Origin: an uncultured Holdemanella sp.
Lineage (GTDB): Bacteria; Bacillota_I; Bacilli_A; Erysipelotrichales; Erysipelotrichaceae
NCBI RefSeq assembly: GCF_934754935.1
Contig: NZ_CAKVJB010000021.1
Coordinates: 1-42,235 of the forward strand
Direction of reading: 5' to 3'
DNA: 42,235 bases
Each line of letters begins with the position of its first letter. Positions within the stretch are counted from its first letter, which is position 1. Shown here in pieces: positions 15,310-23,311 of this stretch. The notes beneath the pieces were generated by a model. The model had not been told where the DNA came from and did no database searches. It saw nothing but the letters and a program-made list of their open reading frames with translations. The position numbers were made by a program, and so were the translations under genes.

Positions 15310-16371
15310 ATGAAACTTATTAAAAACATACAAATTTACGCTCCTGAAAATCTAGGTGTAAAAGATGTATTGATTTCTGATTCTAAGATTGAAAAAATTG
15401 AGGATCATATCGAATATCCGTATCCAATTGAAACAATTGATGGTACAGGTTGTGTTTTAACACCAGGTTTGATTGATCGCCACGTTCATATTACTGGTGG
15501 TGGTGGTGAAGCTGGATTTATTTCGAGAGCAAGACCGATTGATGTGCAAGAAATATTGGATGCAGGTATCACAACTGTAATTGGATTGTTAGGAACGGAT
15601 GGATATACGAGAAGTACAAAAGAATTATTCGCAAAAGCTAAAGAACTAACACAAAAAGGTGTACATACGTATATCTTAACGGGTAGCTATGCCTATCCTA
15701 GTAACACACTAACAAGTTCTGTAGAAGATGATATTGTCTTTATTGATAGTATTCTTGGGGTAAAACTAGCTTTAAGTGATCATAGATCGAGTCATATTAC
15801 TGAGGATGAATTGATTCGTTTGGGTTCTAGAATTCGTACAGCGAGTCTTATAGCGGGAAAACAGGCAAATTTAACGATTCATATGGGTGATGAAAAACAA
15901 GCCTTAGAACTTGTCTTTAAGGCCTTAGAAAAAGCGGATATTCCTGTTTCTTTATTCCAGCCTACGCATTGTTCAAGAAACCCTCATTTATTTGACCAAG
16001 CCATTCAATTTACAGAGTTGGGTGGTACAATTGACATCACTTGTGATGGTAATGGTAAAACATTAAATTACATTCGACAAATCAAAAACACAGAAAAAGT
16101 AACGATTTCTAGTGATGCTCAAGGATCTTGGTCTACATATAACGATGATGGATCTGTTAAAGAGATTGGTATTACACCAATTTCGAATTTAAAGAATGAA
16201 TTTATCTGTCTAAAAAATGAACTTGGATATGAAAAAGCTCTACCATTCTTCACTAAAAATGTAGCGAATGCATTAGGTTTTAAACACACTGGACAAATTA
16301 AAGAAGGATTTGATTGTGATCTTGTCATTTGGAAAGAGGATCAAATTCAAAAAGTTATCGTAAAAAAATAG
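15310..16371 (+). CDS. iadA: Isoaspartyl (beta-aspartyl) dipeptidase
   Basis: A binuclear-zinc amidohydrolase that cleaves beta-aspartyl dipeptides left from damaged proteins. The start at 15310 (MKLIKNIQIYAPENLG, 353 residues) follows GAGGTG; an upstream in-frame start lies inside the divergent uup gene. All expected metal ligands are visible: H58 and H60 in DRHVHITGG, K152 in GVKLALSDHRSSH as the bridging (carboxylated) Lys, H191 in LTIHMGD, H220 in QPTHCSRN, and catalytic D269 in ISSDAQG. The GGGGEAGF and CDGNGK segments are also characteristic of IadA. It forms a single-gene unit with its own terminator. Confidence 0.94.
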   Translation: MKLIKNIQIYAPENLGVKDVLISDSKIEKIEDHIEYPYPIETIDGTGCVLTPGLIDRHVHITGGGGEAGFISRARPIDVQEILDAGITTVIGLLGTDGYTRSTKELFAKAKELTQKGVHTYILTGSYAYPSNTLTSSVEDDIVFIDSILGVKLALSDHRSSHITEDELIRLGSRIRTASLIAGKQANLTIHMGDEKQALELVFKALEKADIPVSLFQPTHCSRNPHLFDQAIQFTELGGTIDITCDGNGKTLNYIRQIKNTEKVTISSDAQGSWSTYNDDGSVKEIGITPISNLKNEFICLKNELGYEKALPFFTKNVANALGFKHTGQIKEGFDCDLVIWKEDQIQKVIVKK

Positions 16372-16398
16372 ACACTGACTAAAAAATCAGTGTCTTTT
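16371..16398. terminator. Terminator between iadA and rplQ, likely bidirectional
   Basis: GACACTGA pairs with TCAGTGTC (16371-16394) with an 8-nt loop. TTTTATT follows on the plus strand, and on the minus strand the hairpin is followed by TATTTTTTTAC. The two operons converge here, so it can serve both. Confidence 0.85.
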
Positions 16399-16415
16399 AT
16401 TATTCATTAATTGAA

Positions 16416-16778
16416 TTACTTAACGAATTGTACAATAGCCATTGGAGCTGCATCTCCACGACGGATACGTGTCTTAATCACACGAGTGTATCCACCATTA
16501 CGATCTGCATATGCTGGTCCAATTTCATTGAATAATTTTTGAAGAGCTGTTGTTCCCTCTTCATCTACTTCTACATTACGAACATAAGCTGCTGCTTGTC
16601 TACGTGCATGTAAATCTCCACGTTTTGCTAATGTTACTAATGAATCCATTACAGCGCTTAATTCTTTTGCTTTCATTTCTGTTGTTTCGATTTGTCCGTT
16701 TTCAATCAAAGATGTTGCCATGTTACGCAACAATGCTTTACGATGATCGGCTTTACGTCCCAATTTACGATTCCACAT
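16416..16778 (-). CDS. rplQ: 50S ribosomal protein L17
   Basis: Large-subunit protein of 120 residues, usual length for bacteria. The N terminus MWNRKLGRKADHRKALLRNMATSLI and the C-terminal GYTRVIKTRIRRGDAAPMAIVQF are standard L17 features. It is the last gene of the long ribosomal cluster, 11 nt after rpoA, followed by the convergent terminator. Confidence 0.98.
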   Translation of the reverse strand: MWNRKLGRKADHRKALLRNMATSLIENGQIETTEMKAKELSAVMDSLVTLAKRGDLHARRQAAAYVRNVEVDEEGTTALQKLFNEIGPAYADRNGGYTRVIKTRIRRGDAAPMAIVQFVK

Positions 16779-16789
16779 GGTATTTCCTC

Positions 16790-17746
16790 CTATCCGTTAT
16801 TTTGTCTAAAAGACAATCCTAATTCTTTAATTTTGTCTTTAACTTCTTGTAATGATTTCTTTCCTAAGTTACGAACATGAATCATTTCCTCTTCAGTCTT
16901 TTGAGTCAATTCATCAACAGTCGCAATACCGGCACGTTTTAAACAGTTATATGAACGTACTGATAATTCTAAGTCTTCAATCATTTTGTGAGTTGTATGT
17001 GCTACTGGTTCTTCTGAAACTTCAACTTCTTGTTCTTTCACGTCAAGGCTAGCCTCATCAACTGATGCTAAAATTGATAAGTGATCACGTAAAATCTTAC
17101 CTGCTACAGCTAATGCTTCACTCGGTTTGATTGTTTCGTCTGTAGTAATATCCAACTCTAATGAATCATACATACTTCCATCTTCACCTTTAACTGGTGT
17201 AGCTACATAGCTAACGTTTTTAACTGGTGAATATAATGAGTCTGTATAAATAATACCAAGAGGTTGTCCTTCGTTTTGATACATTCTTTTATTTACATCA
17301 GAACGTACAAATCCACGGCCTAAACGAGCCTGAAGTTCCATATGCATAGAACCTCCTTCAGACAAAGTACAAATTGGTAAATCTTTGTTTAAAACAGTAA
17401 CTCCTGTTGGACATTCAATATCACCAGCAACGACCGTTTTTGGTCCTTCTTGGTCAATACGTAATGTATAAACTTCATTATCATGAATATCAATATCTAA
17501 GATCAATTGTTTCAAGTTCAAAATAATTGAAGCAACATCTTCTTTTACACCTTTAATACCTGTAAATTCATGGTATACGCCGTCAATACGAATACTGAAG
17601 ATCGCACCGCCAGGAATTGAAGATAATAATACACGACGTAGTGCATTACCTAATGGTGTACCATAGCGATATTCTAATGGTTCTAGTAAGAATTTACCTT
17701 CTTTTGTTGTTTCTTCGATAGTCGAAATTTTATACTTTGTGCTCAT
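16790..17746 (-). CDS. rpoA: DNA-directed RNA polymerase alpha subunit
   Basis: The 318-residue alpha subunit. The N-terminal assembly domain starts FLLEPLEYRYGTPLGNALRRVLLSSIPGGAI. A short charged linker at about 230-245 leads to the C-terminal domain (IEDLELSVRSYNCLKRAGIATVDELTQKTEEEMIHVRNLGKKSLQEVKDKI), which contacts UP elements and activators. GGAGGTGTCC precedes the ATG. It lies between rpsK and rplQ in the normal alpha-operon order. Confidence 0.99.
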   Translation of the reverse strand: MSTKYKISTIEETTKEGKFLLEPLEYRYGTPLGNALRRVLLSSIPGGAIFSIRIDGVYHEFTGIKGVKEDVASIILNLKQLILDIDIHDNEVYTLRIDQEGPKTVVAGDIECPTGVTVLNKDLPICTLSEGGSMHMELQARLGRGFVRSDVNKRMYQNEGQPLGIIYTDSLYSPVKNVSYVATPVKGEDGSMYDSLELDITTDETIKPSEALAVAGKILRDHLSILASVDEASLDVKEQEVEVSEEPVAHTTHKMIEDLELSVRSYNCLKRAGIATVDELTQKTEEEMIHVRNLGKKSLQEVKDKIKELGLSFRQNNG

Positions 17747-17770
17747 TTGGACACCTCCTTAGTATGGTGA

Positions 17771-18160
17771 CTATCCACGAGGTCGTTTTGGTGGACGACA
17801 TCCGTTGTGTGGAATTGGTGTTACATCATTGATCATTGTAATTTCTAAACCTGCAACCTGTAATGCTCTTACGGCTGCTTCACGTCCAGGTCCAGGTCCT
17901 TTTACATCTACGGATACTGTCTTCATTCCGTGATCCATTGCTGCTTTTCCAGCTGCTTCTCCTGCTAACTGTGCTGCATATGGTGTTGATTTACGACTTC
18001 CTTTGAATCCTAATGCTCCTGCACTACTCCATGCTACTGCATTTCCGTTTTCGTCTGTAATCGTTACGATTGTATTATTGAAAGTCGAGTGAATGTGTGC
18101 ACATCCTCGCGCAATATTCTTTTTAACACGTCTTTTACGTGTCTTTTGTACTTTTGCCAT
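17771..18160 (-). CDS. rpsK: 30S ribosomal protein S11
   Basis: Platform protein of the small subunit, 129 residues. The family core is clear: GCAHIHSTFNNTIVTITDENGNAVAWSSAGALGFKGSRKSTPYAAQ and the C-terminal DVTPIPHNGCRPPKRPRG. It is separated from rpsM by 19 nt with a GGAGAGT site. Confidence 0.98.
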   Translation of the reverse strand: MAKVQKTRKRRVKKNIARGCAHIHSTFNNTIVTITDENGNAVAWSSAGALGFKGSRKSTPYAAQLAGEAAGKAAMDHGMKTVSVDVKGPGPGREAAVRALQVAGLEITMINDVTPIPHNGCRPPKRPRG

Positions 18161-18179
18161 TCTTTACTCTCCTTCCCTA

Positions 18180-18545
18180 TTACTTCTTCTTATTAGCCAC
18201 TGTCTTGGCTTTTCCTTTACGTGTTCTTGCGTTTGTCTTTGTTCTTTGTCCACGTACTGGCAATCCTTTTCTGTGACGCATTCCTCTGTAGCATCCAATT
18301 TCCATCAATCTCTTGATGTTTAATTGTACTTCTCTTCTTAAGTCTCCTTCGACTTTGATTGCATCGATTGTTTTACGAATTGCGTTTAATTGTTCTTCAG
18401 TTAAATCTTTTACTCGAACATCTTCACTGATGCCTGTTTCTTCCAATACCTTCTTTGATGTTGTCAATCCAATACCATAGATGTATGTCAATGAAATGAC
18501 AACTCGCTTGTCGTTTGGAATATCTACTCCTGCTATACGAGCCAT
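18180..18545 (-). CDS. rpsM: 30S ribosomal protein S13
   Basis: Head protein of the small subunit, 121 residues, contacting the P-site tRNA through its tail. MARIAGVDIPNDKRVVISLTYIYGIG and GLPVRGQRTKTNARTRKGKAK are characteristic. It starts 16 nt after the rpmJ stop. Confidence 0.98.
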   Translation of the reverse strand: MARIAGVDIPNDKRVVISLTYIYGIGLTTSKKVLEETGISEDVRVKDLTEEQLNAIRKTIDAIKVEGDLRREVQLNIKRLMEIGCYRGMRHRKGLPVRGQRTKTNARTRKGKAKTVANKKK

Positions 18546-18561
18546 TTAGTTTCCTCCTACT

Positions 18562-18678
18562 TTAGTTTCCTTGTCTCTGTTTGTGTTTTGGGTTTTCACA
18601 AATTACCATCACACGTCCTTTGCGTCGAATTACTCGACACTTGTCGCAGATTGGTTTAACAGATGGTCTTACTTTCAT
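18562..18678 (-). CDS. rpmJ: 50S ribosomal protein L36
   Basis: A 38-residue protein translated from 18678. It starts MKVRPSVKPICDKCRVIRRKG, with Cys and His residues (CDKC, then C and H in VICENPKHKQ) forming the zinc ribbon of the zinc-containing L36 type. GGAGGAAGAAAG precedes the ATG. Normally infA is directly upstream; here rpmJ is instead preceded by a promoter and a structured leader after adk. Confidence 0.97.
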   Translation of the reverse strand: MKVRPSVKPICDKCRVIRRKGRVMVICENPKHKQRQGN

Positions 18679-18699
18679 CTTTCTTCCTCCTACGTAATG

Positions 18700-18767
18700 A
18701 TTCACGTATTTTAATGGCCCTGCTAAAATGCGTATGTGTACATGCGGATTTTAACAGAAACGTGAAT
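18700..18767 (-). promoter_or_regulatory. Structured leader upstream of rpmJ (candidate autoregulatory RNA)
   Basis: In the minus-strand RNA, ATTCACGT (18760-18767) and ACGTGAAT (18700-18707) form an 8-bp closing helix. Inside, TAAAAT (18748-18753) can pair with ATTTTA (18724-18729) as the base of a long hairpin with a TACA loop. The same ATTTTA can instead pair with a second TAAAAT at 18708-18713. The two pairings exclude each other. The element ends 21 nt before the rpmJ ATG. It matches no leader I can name. Confidence 0.55.
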
Positions 18768-18784
18768 GTATAATCGCAAGCAAA

Positions 18785-18811
18785 GTTGCGCTTATATATT
18801 ATAAGCGCAAC
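18785..18811. promoter_or_regulatory. 27-bp palindrome overlapping the rpmJ promoter
   Basis: Perfect 12-bp arms (GTTGCGCTTATA) are separated by 3 nt. The left end abuts the adk stop codon and the repeat covers the -10 and most of the spacer of the promoter at 18798-18826. As RNA in read-through from adk it is a strong hairpin, but only TTTGCTTG follows, a poor T run. It could be an operator, a weak terminator, or both. Confidence 0.6.
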
Positions 18812-18826
18812 TTACTTGTTTTTCAA
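18798..18826 (-). promoter_or_regulatory. Internal promoter for rpmJ-rpsM-rpsK-rpoA-rplQ
   Basis: On the minus strand TTGAAA (18821-18826), 17 bp, TATAAT (18798-18803). It overlaps the last codons of adk. Transcription would start near 18791, about 110 nt before rpmJ. Confidence 0.7.
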
Positions 18827-19462
18827 GGCTTCTTTTAATTCTGGCCAAATTTCTTCCATAGATTTTGACGCATCGATTCTAGAAACCATATTTTTTTCTT
18901 CATAATATGCAATTACAGGTTCTGTATTTTTTGCATATTCATCTAAACGAACCTTTAAGCTTTCTTCGTTGTCATCTTTACGTTGAGTTAATTCTCCACC
19001 GCAAACATCACAAACACCTTCAACTTTTGATGGTTTTGAATAGATGTTGTAGATTTCTCCACAGTTTTTACAAGTACGACGACCTGTAATACGACGAGTT
19101 AATTCGTCAAATGGAACATCCATATAAACAATTTTTTCAACTGCTAAATCTGTTCCTTCAGTCATTTCTTCAAAAGCTTTTGCCTGAGCCAAAGTTCTTG
19201 GATATCCATCTAATAAATATCCATTCTTTTTATCTTCCAAAGTGTTTAAGTAATCCTTAACCATTTTGTTTGTGATTTCATCAGGTACTAATAATCCTTT
19301 TTCAGAATAAGCTTTTGCTTGTAGACCTAATTCTGTTCCTCCAGCAATATTTGCACGGAAGATATCTCCTGTTGAGATGTGGTTTAAGTTAAATTCTTCT
19401 TTAATTTTTGTAGAGAATGTACCTTTACCAGATCCAGGAGCACCCATAATAAATATATTCAT
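18812..19462 (-). CDS. adk: Adenylate kinase, zinc-lid type
   Basis: Catalyses AMP + ATP = 2 ADP in the cytoplasm. The 216 residues contain the P-loop GAPGSGKGT (about 7-15), the AMP site HISTGDIFRANI, the DGYPRTLAQA segment, and a long LID domain with four Cys (CKNCGEIYN and CDVCGGEL) that bind zinc, as in Gram-positive enzymes. It lies 19 nt after secY. In most Firmicutes map and infA would follow; here they are absent and a promoter for rpmJ overlaps its end. Confidence 0.98.
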   Translation of the reverse strand: MNIFIMGAPGSGKGTFSTKIKEEFNLNHISTGDIFRANIAGGTELGLQAKAYSEKGLLVPDEITNKMVKDYLNTLEDKKNGYLLDGYPRTLAQAKAFEEMTEGTDLAVEKIVYMDVPFDELTRRITGRRTCKNCGEIYNIYSKPSKVEGVCDVCGGELTQRKDDNEESLKVRLDEYAKNTEPVIAYYEEKNMVSRIDASKSMEEIWPELKEALKNK

Positions 19463-19481
19463 ATCTATTCTCCTGAAGATA

Positions 19482-20777
19482 TTAGTCTTCGTAATATTTT
19501 TTGTAAGATTTTTGAGTAATCAATCCTTGTACTTGGCGTACAGTTTCAATAGCAACACCAACAACGATAATCATTCCTGTTCCACCTAAAGCCATTGAGT
19601 TTGGAAGATCAGGCCATACAAGTGGCATGATATGTGGCATAACAGCAATAATTGCTAAAGCGACAGATCCAAGCACTGTAATTCTTGATAATACGCGATT
19701 GATATATTCTTTTGTTTCATTACCTGGACGAACACTTGGAATATATGAACCTGATTTACCTAAGTTTTCAGCGACTTTTTCTGGATTGATTTGCATCTTT
19801 GTATAGAAGAATGTAAAGAATAAAATCAATAATACATAGATTACAAGTGAATACCAAGTTTGTAATCCTAACCATTTTTGCATTTCCTTAATGAAATCAT
19901 TTGATGGGAAGAATGAAGCAATCTGAATTGGTGCCATCATCAATGAACTTGCAAAGATGACTGGAATCACACTTGCTGAATTGACTTTTAATGGCAAGTA
20001 GTTTGCTTCACTTGGTTTACTTAATGAAATTGAACTTGATGTATATTGAATTGGAATTCTTCTTTCAGCTGTATTAATTAGTGTAACAAATATAATAATT
20101 AATAAATAAACTAAAATATATGCGGCAAATAGCCAAGCTCCATAGGTTGGCGCAGACTCACCTGTAATCAAGCTTGACCAGGCACTAGAGAATTGTTGAG
20201 GCATACGTCCTACAATACCAGCCATGATTACCATTGAGATACCATTTCCAATACCTTTCATTGAAATCTGGTCTCCAATCCACACTAAAAACATGCTTCC
20301 TGCAGCAAAAATTGTTGCAATATATAAAATCTTACTGATTGTAACACCGCCGACAATCAATCCTGTATATGCTTTTGAAAAGCCGTATACTAATGAGAAT
20401 GATTGTACAAAGGCAAAAACGACCGCAAGATATCTAGTGTACTTGTCTAATGTTTTACGACCATTTGCTCCTGCTTTACTCAATTCAGTCAAGTGTGGAA
20501 TAACATCCATACTCAATAATTGGATAATGATAGAAGCAGTAATATATGGAGTAACACCTAAAGCGAAGACAGAGAACTGTTCAAGTCCTCCACCTCCCAA
20601 TAGATTTAACATTGCGAACAATGAGTTTTCTCCAAGACCATTTACAAGATCTGATGTATTAACATCAGGAACTGTAATGGCTGATCCTAAACGATAGACA
20701 AGAAAGGCAAATAGGGTGAATAGAATCCTATTGCGGATATCCTTATTCGTCCACATTGCCTTTATCTTGCCTGCCAT
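19482..20777 (-). CDS. secY: Preprotein translocase subunit SecY
   Basis: The channel-forming subunit of the Sec translocon, 431 residues with ten predicted transmembrane helices. MWTNKDIRNRILFTLFAFLVYRLGSAITVP opens the protein. The plug region (NLLGGGGLEQFSVFALGVTPYITASIIIQLL) and the cytoplasmic loop PGNETKEYINRVLSRIT are typical. It starts one base after the rplO stop (TAATATG), so translation is coupled. Its place between rplO and adk follows the spc order. Confidence 0.98.
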   Translation of the reverse strand: MAGKIKAMWTNKDIRNRILFTLFAFLVYRLGSAITVPDVNTSDLVNGLGENSLFAMLNLLGGGGLEQFSVFALGVTPYITASIIIQLLSMDVIPHLTELSKAGANGRKTLDKYTRYLAVVFAFVQSFSLVYGFSKAYTGLIVGGVTISKILYIATIFAAGSMFLVWIGDQISMKGIGNGISMVIMAGIVGRMPQQFSSAWSSLITGESAPTYGAWLFAAYILVYLLIIIFVTLINTAERRIPIQYTSSSISLSKPSEANYLPLKVNSASVIPVIFASSLMMAPIQIASFFPSNDFIKEMQKWLGLQTWYSLVIYVLLILFFTFFYTKMQINPEKVAENLGKSGSYIPSVRPGNETKEYINRVLSRITVLGSVALAIIAVMPHIMPLVWPDLPNSMALGGTGMIIVVGVAIETVRQVQGLITQKSYKKYYED

Positions 20778-20778
20778 A

Positions 20779-21216
20779 TTATAGAACCTCTACTTTTCCG
20801 CCTGCTTTTTCGATAGCTTCTTTAGCTGACTTAGAGAATTTAACTGCTTCAACAGTTAATTTTTTAGTTAACTCACCGTTACCTAATACTTTAAGTCCAG
20901 AAAGTTCTTTATTGATAACACCAGCTTCAATTAAAGCAGCTGCATTAACTGTTGCTCCATCTTCGAAACGATTTAATGTTTCAACGTTAACGATAGCATA
21001 TTCTTTACGGTTGAAGTTTGTGAATCCACGTTTTGGTAAACGTCTTGCTAATGGTGTTTGACCACCTTCAAAACCTAAGCGAACTCCTCCGCCTGATCTT
21101 GCTTTTTGACCTTTTTGTCCACGACCGCTTGTTTTTCCGTTTCCGCTTCCAGGTCCACGACCAACACGGTTACGTTCTGTGCGAGTTTCGGCTAAATTCA
21201 TTGTATGTAATTTCAT
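20779..21216 (-). CDS. rplO: 50S ribosomal protein L15
   Basis: The 145-residue large-subunit protein begins MKLHTMNLAETRTERNRVGRGPGSGNGKTSGRGQKGQKARSGG, the glycine- and arginine-rich extension of L15 that reaches into the rRNA. It starts 15 nt after the rpsE stop, leaving no room for rpmD (L30), which usually lies between them. Confidence 0.98.
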   Translation of the reverse strand: MKLHTMNLAETRTERNRVGRGPGSGNGKTSGRGQKGQKARSGGGVRLGFEGGQTPLARRLPKRGFTNFNRKEYAIVNVETLNRFEDGATVNAAALIEAGVINKELSGLKVLGNGELTKKLTVEAVKFSKSAKEAIEKAGGKVEVL

Positions 21217-21231
21217 CTGATTTACCTCCTA

Positions 21232-21741
21232 TTACCCGCGAATTTCTTCTGGCTTCTTACCACGAAGCGCAGCAACGCTTTCTACAGTTCTTAAGTTCTG
21301 TAATCCATCAACAGTTGCACGAACAACGTTGATTTTTGTACGTGATCCTAAACATTTAGTTAAGATATCAGAGATACCTGCAAGTTCAAGGATTGCACGA
21401 GTTGCACCACCAGCGATAACACCAGTACCTTCGATAGCTGGACGCATGTATACAGATCCTGCACCGTATCTACCAGTGATTTCGTGAGGGATTGTTGTAC
21501 CGATAACTGGTACTGTGAAGATGTTTTTCTTAGCATCTTCAACCGCTTTTTTGATTGCATCAGGAACTTCGTTAGCTTTTCCTGTACCAACACCTACACG
21601 GCCTTTACGATCTCCAACTACAACTAATGCAGCAAAACGGAAACGACGTCCACCTTTAACTACTTTAGTTACACGGTTGATTGAGATTACTTGTTCTTCA
21701 AATTCTTTTTGGTCTCTTCTTGGTTTTCTATCCATTGCCAT
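21232..21741 (-). CDS. rpsE: 30S ribosomal protein S5
   Basis: The 169-residue small-subunit protein contributes to decoding accuracy. The family motif EEQVISINRVTKVVKGGRRFRFAALVVVGD and the glycine loop YGAGSVYMRPA...GTGVIAGGATRAILELAGI are present. The start at 21741 is preferred because GGAGG lies 8 nt upstream. It is followed directly by rplO. Confidence 0.98.
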   Translation of the reverse strand: MAMDRKPRRDQKEFEEQVISINRVTKVVKGGRRFRFAALVVVGDRKGRVGVGTGKANEVPDAIKKAVEDAKKNIFTVPVIGTTIPHEITGRYGAGSVYMRPAIEGTGVIAGGATRAILELAGISDILTKCLGSRTKINVVRATVDGLQNLRTVESVAALRGKKPEEIRG

Positions 21742-21752
21742 TGTGCGACCTC

Positions 21753-22109
21753 CTAAAATTCCAAGCCAGCTTCACGAGCTGCTTCTGCTAAAGCTTGTAC
21801 ACGACCAGCGTAAACATATCCACCACGGTCAAATACAACCTCTTTAATATTCTTTTCTAGTGCGCGCTTAGCAATTTCAGTTCCTACCAAACGAGCTGCT
21901 TCCACGTTTCCACCATTTTCTAATTTCATGTCAACACTTGAAGCACTGACCAATGTGTTTTGGTTAACATCATCAATGATTTGTACATGGATGTGTGCGT
22001 TACTTCTGAATACGCATAAACGTGGGCATTCAGGAGTTCCACTGATTTTTGTACGTACACGTTTGTGACGACGTACACGAGTTTCATTACGTGATACTTT
22101 AGTAAACAT
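21753..22109 (-). CDS. rplR: 50S ribosomal protein L18
   Basis: A 118-residue 5S rRNA-binding protein. RRHKRVRTKISGTPECPRLCVFRSNAHIHVQIIDD and VFDRGGYVYAGRVQALAEAAREAGLEF are diagnostic. It stands between rplF and rpsE in standard order. Confidence 0.98.
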   Translation of the reverse strand: MFTKVSRNETRVRRHKRVRTKISGTPECPRLCVFRSNAHIHVQIIDDVNQNTLVSASSVDMKLENGGNVEAARLVGTEIAKRALEKNIKEVVFDRGGYVYAGRVQALAEAAREAGLEF

Positions 22110-22130
22110 TTTTGATCTCCTTTCCCACTA

Positions 22131-22676
22131 CTATTTCTTACCTGCTGTTTTACCTTCCTTACGACGGATGTTTTCACCAACATAGCGAATACCTTTTCCT
22201 TTGTAAGGTTCTGGTTTACGAACAGCACGAACATTTGCTGCAAATTCTCCAACTTCTTGTTTATCGATACCTGCAACTTTGATAGTTGTAGCAGTTGGAC
22301 AAGTTACTTCTAAGCCTTCTTTAACTGGCATCTCAACTTGGTGAGAGTATCCAACGTTCATAGTTAATACGTTTCCTTTCATTGCTGTACGGAATCCGAT
22401 ACCAACTAATTCTAAGTCTTTAGTGAATCCTTCAGATACACCAACTACCATGTTGTGTAACAATGCACGAGTTGTTCCGTGTAATTGTTTTGTGTGTTTT
22501 TCGTCATTAGGACGTTTTACAGTGACAACATTTTCTTCTACGTGGATTTCCATCAAAGAAGAGAATGTACGTGTTAAAGAACCCTTAGGTCCTTTAACAG
22601 TCACCTCATTCCCAGCAGCTACTTCAACAGTAACTCCTGCAGGAACGGTAATCAGTTTATTCCCGATACGTGACAT
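22131..22676 (-). CDS. rplF: 50S ribosomal protein L6
   Basis: A 181-residue protein with two L6 repeats near the factor-binding site. MSRIGNKLITVPAGVTVEV opens it, and the C-terminal signature RKPEPYKGKGIRYVGENIRRKEGKTAGKK is complete. Confidence 0.98.
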   Translation of the reverse strand: MSRIGNKLITVPAGVTVEVAAGNEVTVKGPKGSLTRTFSSLMEIHVEENVVTVKRPNDEKHTKQLHGTTRALLHNMVVGVSEGFTKDLELVGIGFRTAMKGNVLTMNVGYSHQVEMPVKEGLEVTCPTATTIKVAGIDKQEVGEFAANVRAVRKPEPYKGKGIRYVGENIRRKEGKTAGKK

Positions 22677-22701
22677 TACGTTTTATCCTCCTATATATTT
22701 A

Positions 22702-23097
22702 TTACCAAACGTAAGCAATAACTTCTCCACCTAAGTGGTTCTTTCTTGCTTCTTTGTCAGTCATCATTCCATTGCTTGTAGAAATGATTGCGATTCCTAA
22801 TCCGTTTAATACGCTAGGTAAGTTTTCTACTTTAGCGTAAACACGAAGACCAGGTTTAGAAATACGACGTAATCCGCTGATTACTTTTTCATTGTTAGGT
22901 CCGTATTTCAATTCAATGTTCAAAGTTTTCTTAACATCACCTTCAATGTTGAAGTCAGTGATGAAACCTTCATTTTTCAAAATTTGAGCAATTGCTTTCT
23001 TTTCATTGCTCGCTGGCATACTGACAGAGGCATGCTTTTGTTGCAAAGCATTGCGGATTCTAGTCAGCATATCCGCAATAGGATCAGTCATAATCAT
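22702..23097 (-). CDS. rpsH: 30S ribosomal protein S8
   Basis: A 131-residue central-domain 16S rRNA binder. I start at ATG 23097 (MIMTDPIADMLTRIRNAL), which lies 10 nt after AAGGAGG and matches the usual family N terminus; a TTG two codons upstream is too close to the ribosome binding site. The C terminus STSNGMMTDKEARKNHLGGEVIAYVW is standard. In other bacteria S8 represses the spc operon through a site near rplE, not examined here. Confidence 0.97.
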   Translation of the reverse strand: MIMTDPIADMLTRIRNALQQKHASVSMPASNEKKAIAQILKNEGFITDFNIEGDVKKTLNIELKYGPNNEKVISGLRRISKPGLRVYAKVENLPSVLNGLGIAIISTSNGMMTDKEARKNHLGGEVIAYVW

Positions 23098-23112
23098 ATG
23101 CAATATACCTCC

Positions 23113-23298
23113 TTACCAACTAGCCTTTTTAACTCCAGGAATTTGACCTTTGTAAGCCAATTCACGGAAGCAAATACGACATAATTTGTATTTTCTTAAT
23201 ACAGAGTGTGGACGACCACAACGTTCACAACGAGTGTACTCACGAACTTTAAATTTTTGAGGACGCTGTTGTTTGTTAATCATTGATTTCTTTGCCAT
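23113..23298 (-). CDS. rpsN: 30S ribosomal protein S14, zinc-binding type
   Basis: The short 61-residue S14 (type Z) with zinc ligands CERCGRPH and CRICFRELAY. It ends in the usual GQIPGVKKASW. GGAGGAGCTTTTAA precedes the ATG. Presence of the zinc form inside the spc cluster is usual for Firmicutes. Confidence 0.98.
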   Translation of the reverse strand: MAKKSMINKQQRPQKFKVREYTRCERCGRPHSVLRKYKLCRICFRELAYKGQIPGVKKASW

Positions 23299-23311
23299 TT
23301 AAAAGCTCCTC

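Noticed and set aside
18679..18811. Possible infA between adk and rpmJ
   Set aside because: The gap is only 133 bp and none of its frames carries the IF1 signature; infA must be elsewhere if present.
20224..20697. 157-codon open frame on the plus strand inside secY
   Set aside because: Antisense to SecY, a well-conserved protein; no family motif and no suitable start site.
21217..21231. Possible rpmD between rpsE and rplO
   Set aside because: Only 15 bp remain, which is the rplO ribosome binding site.
22702..23103. TTG start for rpsH two codons upstream
   Set aside because: The TTG lies only 4 nt after AAGGAGG; the ATG at 23097 has better spacing and matches the usual S8 N terminus.
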